From CALAGB01 sp963789565 (GTDB lineage Bacteria > Chloroflexota > Chloroflexia > Thermomicrobiales > Thermomicrobiaceae): a stretch of DNA of 64,000 nucleotides. How positions within the stretch are numbered: the first letter of the stretch is position 1; each line of letters starts with the position of its first letter. The notes under the pieces are model-generated. The model made no database searches. It was given only the letters and a program-made list of their open reading frames with translations, and was not told the DNA's origin. Both the position numbers and the translations under genes were made by a program. The stretch is from NCBI GenBank assembly GCA_963789565.1, contig CAWBKX010000002.1, positions 992,001-1,056,000 on the forward strand, written 5' to 3'. Positions 9,305 to 18,036 of the stretch are shown one piece after another.

Positions 9305-9329
9305 GACACACTCCTTTTCGCCGTTGTCA

Positions 9330-10529
9330 CTAGAGTCCGAAGAGAGATCTCAACCTTCGTTTGATCGCGTCGGCTTCGCCCGGCTTGAGGGTGGTCGCCA
9401 CGATACCAATCGCATTCTGATCCAGAAAGTTCTGCGATACGGCAATTGGCGGTTCGCCCTCAGCCAATTCGTTTACCAAGGTCGTCGCGGACATCTCGAC
9501 GCGTCCTTCTTCAAGACGAATCACCAATGTCGGATAGGCACGCGGCGCGACGGCGTCATCGAGCAACGTTGGATGGACGCCCGGAATACCCTGAAGTCCC
9601 GCGACAAGATCGTTCAAGGTGCGCTCCTGCGCTGACCGCTCCGCATCGAGATCGCGTTCAAGAAACCGACGCAAAGCCACGAGAAGCCCAACGATTTCTT
9701 CCTTGCCGACCTTCATCGGTCGCCCGATTCCGTGATGTGGCGGACCCGGCAGGCGTCCGGTTTCCAGATATCGTTGGCGCCATGGCCAGGTTTCTGGGTA
9801 GACGTCCATGTCCTGATGCTGCAGCGCAACAGACTCGATGAGATCCCGCCGACCGATCAAGATACCGGACGCTTGCGGCCCACCGATGGCCTTCCCACCG
9901 CTGAACGCGACCAGATCAGCCCCATCCGCGATGAAGCGATGCAGATTTTCGCGCGGTGGCAGCGACGCCGCGGCATCAACGATCACAGGCAGCTTGTGTC
10001 GATGGGCGATGCGCACGACTACTCTCAGAGGCACCACTCCCGGCACGCGTCCAACCGAATAGGCGACGGCCACGGTGCGATCGGTGATCGCGGATTCAAG
10101 CTGCCATGGCCAACTCACGCCCTGTCCGGGGTAACCGAGATAACCAACCTCAACGAGCTTGGCACCCGGCAATCTAAGCGCGTGGCTGTAGGCCGTGAGA
10201 TGCGCGCGCTGAATGACGATTTCGGTGGGCAGGCCAGTGGTGTCGGGGAGTCGATCCATGACCGCTACGTCGAAGCGGGCGATGGCTGCAGCCGCAGCCA
10301 TGGCCAGACCAGCGGCTGCGCCTGCCGTCACGTAACCTGCCTCTGCGCCGCTCGCTTCGGCGAGAACGCGACCGGCGGCCTCCTGCAGTTCGTCAATCCG
10401 CACGCACGATTGTGCGGCCTCAGCCATCGCCGCGGCGACATCAGGGTGAATTGGAGCGCCACTTAGCCGGGTGACTGGTCCGGCGGCATTGATGACCGGC
10501 CGAACACCGAGCTCTTCGTAGATTCCCAC
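9330..10529 (-). CDS. SelA-like PLP-dependent enzyme (ammonia-lyase type)
   Basis: A fold-type I PLP enzyme of about 399 residues that resembles selenocysteine synthase SelA and D-glucosaminate-6-phosphate ammonia lyase. The start of the fold reads ELGVRPVINAAGPVTRL, a Gly/Ala-rich cofactor stretch AGYVTAGAAAGLAMA follows, the PLP aspartate is in PVIVDAAASLPP, and the lysine in FSGGKAIGGPQASG. No tRNA-binding N-terminus of true SelA is present, so selenocysteine synthesis is unlikely. The frame opens at 10544, but GTG at 10529 has GGAGG just upstream. It lies between the creatininase and deacetylase genes with short gaps, so one operon is likely. Confidence 0.85.
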   Translation of the reverse strand: MGIYEELGVRPVINAAGPVTRLSGAPIHPDVAAAMAEAAQSCVRIDELQEAAGRVLAEASGAEAGYVTAGAAAGLAMAAAAAIARFDVAVMDRLPDTTGLPTEIVIQRAHLTAYSHALRLPGAKLVEVGYLGYPGQGVSWPWQLESAITDRTVAVAYSVGRVPGVVPLRVVVRIAHRHKLPVIVDAAASLPPRENLHRFIADGADLVAFSGGKAIGGPQASGILIGRRDLIESVALQHQDMDVYPETWPWRQRYLETGRLPGPPHHGIGRPMKVGKEEIVGLLVALRRFLERDLDAERSAQERTLNDLVAGLQGIPGVHPTLLDDAVAPRAYPTLVIRLEEGRVEMSATTLVNELAEGEPPIAVSQNFLDQNAIGIVATTLKPGEADAIKRRLRSLFGL

Positions 10530-10560
10530 GCCACCTCCCAGCACGCAGTGAGATCGAACG

Positions 10561-11775
10561 TTATTGGGCTGCTTCCGGCATGAGTATCCGTCGCTGATGC
10601 TCCGGCAGCGTAGCCCAGAAGATGGGAGCCCGTTCCGGAATTCTCGGCAACGGCACGCCGTCGACCATGGTCATGGTATTGACGAGCCGCGTCTGTCCCG
10701 TTCGGGCATTCATCTGGGAATCATGAAAAGTGTATGCGCCTGACTCCTGGCGGAAGACGGCGACATCAGCCCGACTTCCGACCTTCAGCGATCCGAGATC
10801 CGGTTTGCGCATGGCCGCGGCCGGTCGTGAAGTTGCTCGTTCGATCACGTTCGACAAAGTCATGCCCAGATTGAGGAACTTCGACAGCGTTGTCGGCAGA
10901 TCGAACATCGGCCCCTGGACCGCCATTTGGTGGATGTCGCTGCTTATGACGTCGGGCTCGATCCCTTGATCGAGCATTGCTTCAGCCACTTCATAGTTGA
11001 ATGAGCCGGTGCCATGACCGATATCCAGAATCAGCCCGCGATCATGCAATTCCTTGACGTCCGAGCGAACGATGCGATCCGACCCCAAAATGCGATGGTC
11101 GCCGCCGGTAAAGCAATGCGTCAAAATGTCACCGGGGCGCAGCAGTGGAAGGATCTGCTCAAGAGTCGGTGGGCCACTGCCGATGTGCACCATCAATGGC
11201 AGTTCGACAGCGTCGGCCAGCTCACGAGCCATCTCCAGGGGATGGATGCCATTGGCCTGGGTGGTGTTGCGGTCGATGCGTGCCTTGATCCCCAAAATGA
11301 TGTCGCGATTCGTCTCAACCATCTGACGCGCCAGATCGACGTCGCAATAGGCGAGGTTGGCGAACTCGCCGGTCTGCGCGATCAAGCCTATGCTGGAGAG
11401 GTTGAGGAGCGCATAGACGCGAACTCTGCTGGCGTCGTGAACGTAGCGTCTGAAGCCTGGAAAGCTGAAGGAACCCGAGCTGCCCACGTCGAGCCAGGTG
11501 GTGACACCGGTGCGCGCGGCCACCGGGTCTGCCTCGATCCCCCAATAGGTGACACCCCAGTAGATGTGGGTGTGGAGATCGACCAAACCAGGGGTGACGA
11601 TCTGCCCGGAAACGTCGAAGATAGTGCGTGCACCCGAAATCTCAAGGTCTGGCGCGATGCTGGCGATCTTCCCATCGCGGATGCCGACGTCGTTCGCGCC
11701 GTCGATCCCGGATGCCGGATCGATGACGCGTCCACCCCGCAAGACGACATCGAACGCTTGACCACTGTCAGTCAA
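10561..11775 (-). CDS. Amidohydrolase/deacetylase-family metallohydrolase (dihydroorotase-like)
   Basis: A TIM-barrel metallohydrolase of 404 residues. Metal ligands are visible as VDLHTHIYWG near residue 60, the lysine of GIKARIDRN, histidines in MVHIGSG and LTHCFTGG, and the aspartate in ISSDIHQM. The family includes the EF_0837/Atu3266 deacetylase-like enzymes, which often neighbour SelA-like enzymes, exactly as here. The frame is open to 11859, but TTG at 11775 has GGAGGG seven bases upstream and begins right before the amidohydrolase beta-sandwich. It is the first gene of the minus-strand run deacetylase, SelA-like, creatininase. Confidence 0.88.
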   Translation of the reverse strand: MTDSGQAFDVVLRGGRVIDPASGIDGANDVGIRDGKIASIAPDLEISGARTIFDVSGQIVTPGLVDLHTHIYWGVTYWGIEADPVAARTGVTTWLDVGSSGSFSFPGFRRYVHDASRVRVYALLNLSSIGLIAQTGEFANLAYCDVDLARQMVETNRDIILGIKARIDRNTTQANGIHPLEMARELADAVELPLMVHIGSGPPTLEQILPLLRPGDILTHCFTGGDHRILGSDRIVRSDVKELHDRGLILDIGHGTGSFNYEVAEAMLDQGIEPDVISSDIHQMAVQGPMFDLPTTLSKFLNLGMTLSNVIERATSRPAAAMRKPDLGSLKVGSRADVAVFRQESGAYTFHDSQMNARTGQTRLVNTMTMVDGVPLPRIPERAPIFWATLPEHQRRILMPEAAQ

Positions 11776-12272
11776 CTGTCTTCCCTCCAACTCCCGTGTG
11801 ATTCTGCCCCTATCAGGTCGAGTTACGCGTGCCGTGAACGGCCAAACCGACGAGAACACTAAGCATCGCTGAACCAGCTGTTTGTTTTCTCTCGCTTCAG
11901 GCTCTTATACCACGGACGCATCGTCCGAACGGCCCGGGCGCTCCGCGCGCTTGCTTCCGCAACCGCATCCAACGCTGCCATAGTTGTAGTCAATACCCCG
12001 CGTTAAGGTTGACGACGAGTTTCGCGTCCGGATGGGGAAAACGAGCGGCAAGGGCAGGATCGTGCCATCCCTCATCCTCACGACTGGCGCGGATGATGCG
12101 GGCAGTGCCACTGCACACTCGGCCCGACAAGCTAGACGCACCGGGATTCGCGAGTGACGCCAGGCTGGTGGTGGAACAGATTATGTACCGCCTTCCGGCA
12201 GAGATTCGACGTCGCTGCCGCCCGTCTACATTCCGGTGTGGATGGTCTGCATGCGAATAGAAAGGACCTTTC
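11776..12272. other. Intergenic region, nothing recognised
   Basis: About 500 bases between the divergent deacetylase gene and the HesB-fold gene. Short frames exist on both strands (for example 11990-12274 minus and 12009-12260 plus), but their composition is arginine-rich and none has a ribosome site I trust. Promoters for both flanking genes should lie here. Confidence 0.4.
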
Positions 12273-12548
12273 ATGGTTAAGATTACCGATCGCGCGATGG
12301 ATCAGCTCGAGTCGATGCGAGATCAGAGCGGGTTGCTCCCGGGTCAGGGCGTTGCCCTGACCCCGCGTGACGGCGGCAAACTCGGTTTCACGGCGGCCAC
12401 CGCGGAAGACAAGGACGAGGTCATCGAGCGCGACGGCAGCACGGTGATGATCGTGCCGCAGCAGCTCATCGAGCCGCTGCAGTCAGTGGTGATCGACTAC
12501 GTCGATGACGCAGAGATGCAAGGATTCACGCTCAACCAGGAATCCTAA
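12273..12548 (+). CDS. HesB/IscA-fold protein lacking the cluster-binding cysteines
   Basis: A 91-residue protein that follows the A-type carrier fold along its whole length: ITDRAMDQLESM, then LLPGQGVALTPRDGGKLGF, then VIERDGSTVMIVPQQ, then VVIDYVDDAEMQGFTL. In real Fe-S carriers the GGCSG turn and a C-terminal C-x-C carry the ligands. Here the turn reads GGKLG and the C-terminal cysteines are gone; the protein has no cysteine at all. AAAGGA sits just before the ATG. It therefore keeps the fold but probably not the cluster role. A normal cysteine-bearing homologue is encoded at 28813-29199. Confidence 0.75.
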   Translation: MVKITDRAMDQLESMRDQSGLLPGQGVALTPRDGGKLGFTAATAEDKDEVIERDGSTVMIVPQQLIEPLQSVVIDYVDDAEMQGFTLNQES

Positions 12549-12577
12549 CCCGATTCCAAACCCTGGCGCACAAAAAA

Positions 12578-12601
12578 GGGGCCGGCTCTTGAGCCGGCCC
12601 C
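12578..12601 (+). terminator. Strong hairpin terminator after the HesB-fold gene
   Basis: A perfect 11-base-pair stem, GGGGCCGGCTC with GAGCCGGCCCC, around a two-base TT gap, followed by a T-rich stretch. An A-run upstream means it could also serve the minus-strand gene ending at 12643. Confidence 0.85.
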
Positions 12602-12642
12602 GTTGCCTCTGTTTCTCTGTGTTTGCTGATGGAACCCGCCGC

Positions 12643-12897
12643 TTATGCGGTCGCCCCGGGATGATGCCTTTTGCGACCGCCGAACTGACGAGTCAACTCC
12701 TCGATGGAGTACCAGTGCTGGTCATCCACGAGACACCAGTTCTTGCTTCGGAGTAGCGCCTGAAAGAAATCGGCATTGAGCAGACCGCGACTCAATGTTC
12801 CCGTTTCCCCGACGAATGCCCGCAGCCGTCCGGCGGGTTCCTGCACGATGAGGTCGCCCGGCTTGCGCGGCGATGACGCCACGATCTTGAATTTCAT
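12643..12897 (-). CDS. Small conserved-looking hypothetical protein
   Basis: An 84-residue soluble protein that starts MKFKIVASSPRKPGDLIVQE and contains FFQALLRSKNWCLVDDQHWY then SIEELTRQFGGRK. Its amino-acid composition looks protein-like, with strand and helix alternation and tryptophans in a pattern. The ribosome site is weak (GGTAAG). It is convergent with the HesB-fold gene, and the hairpin at 12578 ends transcription from both sides. No family recognised. Confidence 0.5.
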   Translation of the reverse strand: MKFKIVASSPRKPGDLIVQEPAGRLRAFVGETGTLSRGLLNADFFQALLRSKNWCLVDDQHWYSIEELTRQFGGRKRHHPGATA

Positions 12898-13017
12898 GTC
12901 TTACCGGTTCTTTCAACTTCACTTTCATGATGAACCCCGAGCGCCAGATAAAATTTGCAGCTCGCTGCGCCTGCCGTGCGATCGATGCGCAACGCGGACG
13001 ATTCCGCTCTCCGTAAT

Positions 13018-13041
13018 TGCTCACTCGCGCGCGAGTGAGCA
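13018..13041. promoter_or_regulatory. 24-base perfect palindrome, possible operator
   Basis: TGCTCACTCGCG followed by its exact complement CGCGAGTGAGCA, with no spacer. It lies about 120 bases upstream of the small gene at 12643-12897. No T-run follows on either strand, so it is not a classical terminator. It could be a repressor site or part of a 5' untranslated hairpin. Confidence 0.4.
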
Positions 13042-13209
13042 TCGAATGAGCTCCTTGACTGGCTGCTCCTGAAAGATGAGAAGCATTTTTCATGCCAATT
13101 TTCTGACGCAGGCAGCGGTCGTCGTGAGATTTTGACCGTGATGACCGAGGTGGAGGCCGCAGGCGTCGTTCGGCTCAGCTCACGGTTGGCCGATTCACAA
13201 TAAAGACAC

Positions 13210-13235
13210 GTGGGCGACGGCAATCCGTCGCCCAC
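13210..13235 (-). terminator. Terminator of the GerMN/FGYP-repeat gene
   Basis: An 11-base-pair stem, GTGGGCGACGG with CCGTCGCCCAC, around CAAT. On the minus strand it is followed by a T-rich stretch (GTCTTTATT). It lies 25 bases past the stop of the gene ending at 13260. Confidence 0.75.
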
Positions 13236-13259
13236 AAGAATGTCGCTCAGCCAACGTGG

Positions 13260-14306
13260 CTAATACAACTGATCGTAGACCTGTGTGCCAAGCAATCCAC
13301 CCTCGACCTGCCACTGAGGCGAGTTTTCCGGATGGTACTCGAGTCGTTGTCGTTCAAAGTACTGCACGGTCACGGGAGTACCTGTCCCGGACGGGTCCTC
13401 CTGGAATTCCTCACTGATGGGATACCCGAAGATCGCCAGACCGCCATGAGACTGCCAGTAGTCACGGAATCCGAAGCACAGCCGGTGGCCGGTCGCCTGA
13501 TAGTAGGTGCAGTTTGAGTCGCTACTGGCGTTCACTCGCTGGAACGGCTGCTGATTCATCATCGGAGCGGCGATGATGTCACCTAGCAATCCGAGAAGCA
13601 CGTCGTAGCGCTGCGGCGCGGCGCCGGGGTGCCACTCGAAGCGAGCGCGCTGGAAGTATTGAACCGTTGTGCCATTCTCTTGCATCTCGTCGGTGATGGG
13701 ATATCCAAAGGCACTGAGCCCGCCGAAGGATTCCCAGTACTTCAAGAAACCGTGTCCAACGGAGTGGCCGGTCTCAGGAAAGTAGCGCACATCCGGCTGC
13801 GCGCCCTTGCCGGAAAGAACGTCCTCGAGAAGCGTGCCGTTGAGAAAAACAGACGTGCTGTCGACGCCGGTGAACTGGGTCACTGTCGACTCGATCTGAC
13901 CAATCGCACGCGGGTCGTCGCAAACCCCACCGAGGTTCAATGAGCCTGACAGATTCACCACGGCGTTCGAGCCGTTGAGACTCACGCTGTCAACGTGCAA
14001 ATTCGCGTTGTACAGCGAATCGTACAGGCCCGATTCGCCGTAGTTCTGCTCATGAACCGCGAAGAGTTTGCCGAGTGCCGCTGAGATCTTGCCTTCGGTG
14101 CTGCCCGGCGATCCGATATCGGTCGTCACGGCGATCAGGCTGTCACCGCATCCAACCGCGGCGCCTGATTGTCCGTTGTCTCCAATTGCCACCAGGTAGA
14201 AACTCGCCTGATCGGGAGCTGCCGATGCAGAGAAGGTCATGGGCACGAACGTGAGCAAAAGGGTGAGGAACGCTCCCAGGATCATGCTGCGTCTTTTGAG
14301 GTGCAT
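13260..14306 (-). CDS. Secreted protein with GerMN-like domain and two FGYP repeats
   Basis: About 348 residues. A signal peptide is clear (MHLKRRSMILGAFLTLLL, then an AxA-type site ASAAP). Residues about 45-170 resemble a GerMN domain: TTDIGSPGSTEGKISAALGK, then a hydroxyl-rich VVNLSG strand. Two copies of an 80-90 residue repeat follow, each running tGH..G F..YW.S.GGL..FGYPI.EE....VQYF.R.R.E.HP, ending with a GLLG strand. The same repeat appears in 24151-25746 and 25817-27439. The open frame reaches 14348, but the ATG at 14306 has AAAGGA upstream and starts the signal peptide. Function unknown, likely extracellular. Confidence 0.8.
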   Translation of the reverse strand: MHLKRRSMILGAFLTLLLTFVPMTFSASAAPDQASFYLVAIGDNGQSGAAVGCGDSLIAVTTDIGSPGSTEGKISAALGKLFAVHEQNYGESGLYDSLYNANLHVDSVSLNGSNAVVNLSGSLNLGGVCDDPRAIGQIESTVTQFTGVDSTSVFLNGTLLEDVLSGKGAQPDVRYFPETGHSVGHGFLKYWESFGGLSAFGYPITDEMQENGTTVQYFQRARFEWHPGAAPQRYDVLLGLLGDIIAAPMMNQQPFQRVNASSDSNCTYYQATGHRLCFGFRDYWQSHGGLAIFGYPISEEFQEDPSGTGTPVTVQYFERQRLEYHPENSPQWQVEGGLLGTQVYDQLY

Positions 14307-14933
14307 ACAGAAACAGGTCCTTTCTTCTGATACCGGTGATACAGGCACGAATGGACGCGGCGGCGACTGCCTCTCGCAAGATGGAAATCGACACCAACTG
14401 AGAACCCGTTTGTAATTCGGTATCTCGAATTATCGCAGATTAGCAGCCACCTGTGAAGAGACATCGTAAGGCAGATTTCCTGTGCAGAGTCGGTCGCCGA
14501 AAGGCCATTCGGCCGTGTTATGAGCCGCTTGGCCAGGGGAAATTTTGAATCAACGCCGATAGCCAGCGAGCTTGAGTCGGTTCCGACGCGCAGGCAAAGC
14601 TCGTCGTGGATCTCAGTTCGTCCAGAGTTGCCAAGTCACCAGTCGCGCGATCACGGAGAGCCGGACATTCACGAGCGTTGTCCAATTCAATTCCCGCAAG
14701 CTTGATGCCTCACGGGCCTGAACGCTTGTGCAGGGTTCCACACGTGAACACGCAGACGATGATAACCCGGGAGAGCACGGAAGCGCCCCGCAAGCGTTTG
14801 TTCACGCCCGCCATCTGATTGGCTGTGGTGCCGGCGATCGTCGCGACCGGTCATACCGCACCGGCGCGAATATGATGCGCAACCTCTACGGCACAACCCC
14901 TGCGTTCTGGATAATGAGCTAAGGAGAGCTGTT
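14307..14933. other. Intergenic region, nothing recognised
   Basis: About 630 bases between a minus-strand secreted-protein gene and the receiver-domain gene. The short frames here have no ribosome sites and no recognisable content. Both flanking promoters should be inside. Confidence 0.4.
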
Positions 14934-15332
14934 ATGCCAAGAATCGCCGTGATCAACGACGATACTGCGTTTCTGAAACTTATGCTGGACCTGCTGAATG
15001 ATGTCGGATACGAGGTCATTTTGCACAAAGCAGGATCCGCCGCTCACACTCAACTGATCGAAGAGATGCCTGATCTGATTATTCTCGACGTCCGTCTCGA
15101 GCAGCCTGACTCAGGTTGGACGGTTCTTGAGTTGATTCGGCTCGATCCCGCGACAACACATATACCGGTCATCGTTTGCTCTGCCGATTCGGTTCAGCTC
15201 AAGTCCAAGGCGGAGCAGCTCCGAGATCTACGATGCCGGCCGCTGGATAAGCCATTCGACCTTGATACGCTGATCACGATGTTAAGCGAGATGGTCGGAC
15301 CGCCGGACAGCAAGAAACGCACGGAATACTAG
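14934..15332 (+). CDS. Single-domain response regulator (receiver only)
   Basis: A 132-residue CheY-like receiver with no output domain. The acidic pair is at INDD near residue 8, the phosphorylated aspartate in LIILDVRL near residue 53, the hydroxyl residue in VIVCSAD near 83 and the conserved lysine in LDKPF near 104. A GGAG site lies just upstream of the ATG. No histidine kinase is adjacent, so its partner is unknown; the only kinase in the window (54123-56213) has its own regulator. Typical roles are phosphorelay or protein-interaction switching. Confidence 0.87.
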   Translation: MPRIAVINDDTAFLKLMLDLLNDVGYEVILHKAGSAAHTQLIEEMPDLIILDVRLEQPDSGWTVLELIRLDPATTHIPVIVCSADSVQLKSKAEQLRDLRCRPLDKPFDLDTLITMLSEMVGPPDSKKRTEY

Positions 15333-15478
15333 GGGTCATCGACTCTTCACTCCACCAGATCGATGTCCCACGATCGTGATCTTAACGATTCTGTGGAGTT
15401 CCTCTGCGGTCGTGCGAGATTTCCGTAGGAATCGGGCTGAAATTGTCGCGGCTTGGTGGCCCCAATTCAGGCACAAAA

Positions 15479-15500
15479 ATGCCCCACGTGAGCGGGGCAT
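15479..15500 (-). terminator. Terminator downstream of tRNA-Met
   Basis: On the minus strand ATGCCCC and GGGGCAT pair around GCTCACGT and run into TTTTTG. It lies six bases after the tRNA. Confidence 0.8.
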
Positions 15501-15505
15501 CTGGG

Positions 15506-15577
15506 TGCCGGTGGGCTGATTTGAACAGCCGACCAAGGGCTTATGAGTCCCCTGCTCTACCACTGAGCTACACCGGC
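15506..15577 (-). tRNA. tRNA with anticodon CAT (elongator Met, or Ile2)
   Basis: Acceptor GCCGGTG pairs fully with CACCGGC and the discriminator is A. D-arm GCTC/GAGC and a complete T-arm are present. The anticodon loop is CTCATAA. The G1-C72 pair excludes an initiator tRNA. The anticodon stem has a mismatch at 31-39 (A-G). CCA is not encoded. The sequence alone does not tell Met from lysidine-modified Ile; I lean to elongator Met. Confidence 0.9.
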
Positions 15578-15713
15578 GAATTTTCGCAACTCGGAGTCTA
15601 ACAATCCCCACGTCGGCCGTCAACTTGGGCCGAACGGACGGGGCGTGATGGTACAATCGATGACGGTGCGTGCCCACAGGGCCTGATTTTTCTGCATGTT
15701 GAAGGGGATAATC

Positions 15714-17924
15714 GTGGGTCCAGCCACACTGCTGGATGGTTTGAACGATGCCCAACGTCAGGCTGTCACCGCGACCGATGGGCCGGTGCTTATCGTGGCC
15801 GGACCGGGCAGCGGCAAGACGCGCGTGCTCACTCATCGCGTCGCGTACCTGATCGAGGAACGGGGTGTCTCCCCGTGGCACATTCTGGCCGTCACATTCA
15901 CCAATAAGGCCGCTCGTGAGATGCGCGAGCGACTGGAAGCGCTCGTCGGGCTCGAACGGTCACGCCAACTGACCGTTGGGACGTTTCATGCCACCTGCGC
16001 GCGCATCCTTCGCCGAGACGCCCAGCATATCAACGTCGATCCGCGCTTCACGATCTACGACGATGCCGACCAGATGGAGGCCATCAAACAGGCGCTCAAG
16101 TCCCTCAATCTCGATCCGAAGCAGTTTGCCGCCCGTCCCATTCTGAGCCGCATATCGGCCGCCAAAAGCCAGTTCATTCCGCCGGAACGCTTCACTGAGC
16201 AGGTGCAGAGCTACTGGGAAGAGGTCGTCTCCCGCATCTATCCGCTCTACCAGGAGACGTTGCGACGCAACCGCGCGCTCGATTTCGATGACCTCTTAGC
16301 TGAGACGTTGCGTCTGTTCGATGAGCATCCGGACGTACTCCAGCGCTATCAGGACATCTATCGCTACGTCCTGGTCGACGAATATCAGGACACGAATCGG
16401 GTGCAGTATCTGCTCGTCCACGCGCTGGCGGCATCACACCGCAACATCTGCGTGGTCGGAGATCCCGATCAGTCGATCTACGGCTGGCGACACGCCGACA
16501 TCCGCAACATCCTCGATTTCAAGCGCGACTATCCCGATGCGATCGAGATCCACCTGGAACTGAATTACCGTTCGACCCAATCCATCGTCCAGGCTGCGGA
16601 CAGCATCATTCGAGCGAACACCCAGCGCATCCAGCGCAAATTGCGCACGGAGAATCCGCTGGGCGATCCAATCTCGATCCGGGAACTCTTCGACGAAGGA
16701 CAGGAGGCTCAGTTCGTCGTCAGCGAGATCCGACGGCTGACGTACAACGGGCAATTGCGCTTCAGCGACTGCGCCGTGATGTATCGCACCAATGCCCAGA
16801 GCCGACCGCTGGAAGAAGCATTCATCCGCAGCGAGATCCCGTATCAGCTGATCGGCGGCACGCGCTTCTACGAACGGCGCGAGATCAAAGACGCCATGGC
16901 GATCCTGCGACTCGTTGCGAACCCGAACGACGCGGTCAGTCTGCAACGCGTCTTGCAGAACACGCCCTTCGGCAAGGGCATCGGCACTCGCACGTTGCAG
17001 CAACTGGAAGCCTGGACACGTCAGGAGAATCGTTCCGTCTATGAGGCCTTGGGCGCCATTTCCGGCGACGTCGATCTGAGCCCGCCCGAGGTTGGGTCGC
17101 GTGCGTTGCGTCTGCTGGCCGACGTGTATGAAGTCCTGTCGCGGCTGGTCGAGGCAGCACACACGGTGACACTGACGGAGTTGTTCGATCTGGCGATGGA
17201 ACAGACTGGGTTTGCCGCGCAATTCCAGGACAACGGCGATCCAGAATCAATCGATCGCTGGGAGAATGTGCTTCAGCTGCGCGCGGTGCTGAGCGGCTAT
17301 GACGACCTTCCCGAATCGACGGCGCTGCAAACGTTCCTCGAAGAGTCCGCGCTCGTCGCAGACGCCGATACCATCGCCGATAGTGACGATCAGGTAACAC
17401 TCATCACACTGCACGCCGCCAAAGGACTGGAGTTCCCTGTCGTCTTCCTTGTTGGAGCCGAGGAAGGGATCTTGCCTCACTCTCGTTCGATGGACAGCGA
17501 GACGCAACTCGAGGAAGAGCGACGCTTGTTCTACGTCGGGGTGACTCGTGCGAAGAAACGAGTCTACATTTCTCACGTCTTCCGCCGCGCAATGTACGGC
17601 TATGGTGACCTGAGCATGAGGTCGCGCTTCATCGAGGCTATTCCGGCCGAGCTGCTGGACGTCGTCAACGTGCGCATGTCCGGTTCGAGCGGCGGCACCA
17701 ACGGAAGCCACTCCGGAGTCACCCCGCGCAACGTGCAACGAGAGGTTCCTCCAGTTTCGCTGGTGCCGTTGACCGTGGGCGTCCGAGTCTTCCACGACCG
17801 GTTCGGCGACGGCGTCGTGCTCCAGGTCCGCGACATAAGCGACGACCAGGAAGTGACGGTCGAGTTCAAACGCCATGGGCAGAAGCGCCTGATGGCCAGT
17901 CTTGCGAATCTGCAGACCGACTGA
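15714..17924 (+). CDS. pcrA: UvrD/PcrA-type 3'-5' DNA helicase
   Basis: Superfamily 1A helicase of about 736 residues acting in DNA repair and replication-fork processing. Motif I is AGPGSGKTR near residue 30, motif Ia AVTFTNKAAREM, motif II LVDEYQDTN near 225, motif III GDPDQSIYGWRHAD near 250, motif IV LNYRST, and motifs V-VI in TLHAAKGLEFPVVFLVG and LFYVGVTRAKK. The C-terminal about 60 residues form a small strand-rich domain (VFHDRFGDGVVLQV), as in PcrA. GTG at 15714 has AAGGGG seven bases upstream. The ATG at 15696 has no ribosome site, so the GTG is preferred. Confidence 0.95.
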   Translation: MGPATLLDGLNDAQRQAVTATDGPVLIVAGPGSGKTRVLTHRVAYLIEERGVSPWHILAVTFTNKAAREMRERLEALVGLERSRQLTVGTFHATCARILRRDAQHINVDPRFTIYDDADQMEAIKQALKSLNLDPKQFAARPILSRISAAKSQFIPPERFTEQVQSYWEEVVSRIYPLYQETLRRNRALDFDDLLAETLRLFDEHPDVLQRYQDIYRYVLVDEYQDTNRVQYLLVHALAASHRNICVVGDPDQSIYGWRHADIRNILDFKRDYPDAIEIHLELNYRSTQSIVQAADSIIRANTQRIQRKLRTENPLGDPISIRELFDEGQEAQFVVSEIRRLTYNGQLRFSDCAVMYRTNAQSRPLEEAFIRSEIPYQLIGGTRFYERREIKDAMAILRLVANPNDAVSLQRVLQNTPFGKGIGTRTLQQLEAWTRQENRSVYEALGAISGDVDLSPPEVGSRALRLLADVYEVLSRLVEAAHTVTLTELFDLAMEQTGFAAQFQDNGDPESIDRWENVLQLRAVLSGYDDLPESTALQTFLEESALVADADTIADSDDQVTLITLHAAKGLEFPVVFLVGAEEGILPHSRSMDSETQLEEERRLFYVGVTRAKKRVYISHVFRRAMYGYGDLSMRSRFIEAIPAELLDVVNVRMSGSSGGTNGSHSGVTPRNVQREVPPVSLVPLTVGVRVFHDRFGDGVVLQVRDISDDQEVTVEFKRHGQKRLMASLANLQTD

Positions 17925-18036
17925 TCTTTTGAATTGGAACCTCACCAGATCTGACACGCGCCGCGTGTCGAATCACTCACTGAGTGTTGAGATCAACCCA
18001 GGGCCAGGGAGAGGACGACGAAAGGAGCCGAGCAAT

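Larger units (their letters stand above)
12898..13259. other. Intergenic region with one long palindrome
   Basis: About 360 bases. It holds the palindrome at 13018-13041 and the terminator at 13210-13235. The minus-strand frame 12894-13235 has an untypical composition and no ribosome site, so I do not call it a gene. Confidence 0.4.

Noticed and set aside
11990..12274. 94-residue frame on the minus strand
   Set aside because: No ribosome site; composition unlike neighbouring proteins. I considered a broken gene but found no recognisable relative.
12894..13235. 113-residue frame on the minus strand
   Set aside because: Serine/arginine-rich, covers the palindrome and the terminator, and has no ribosome site.
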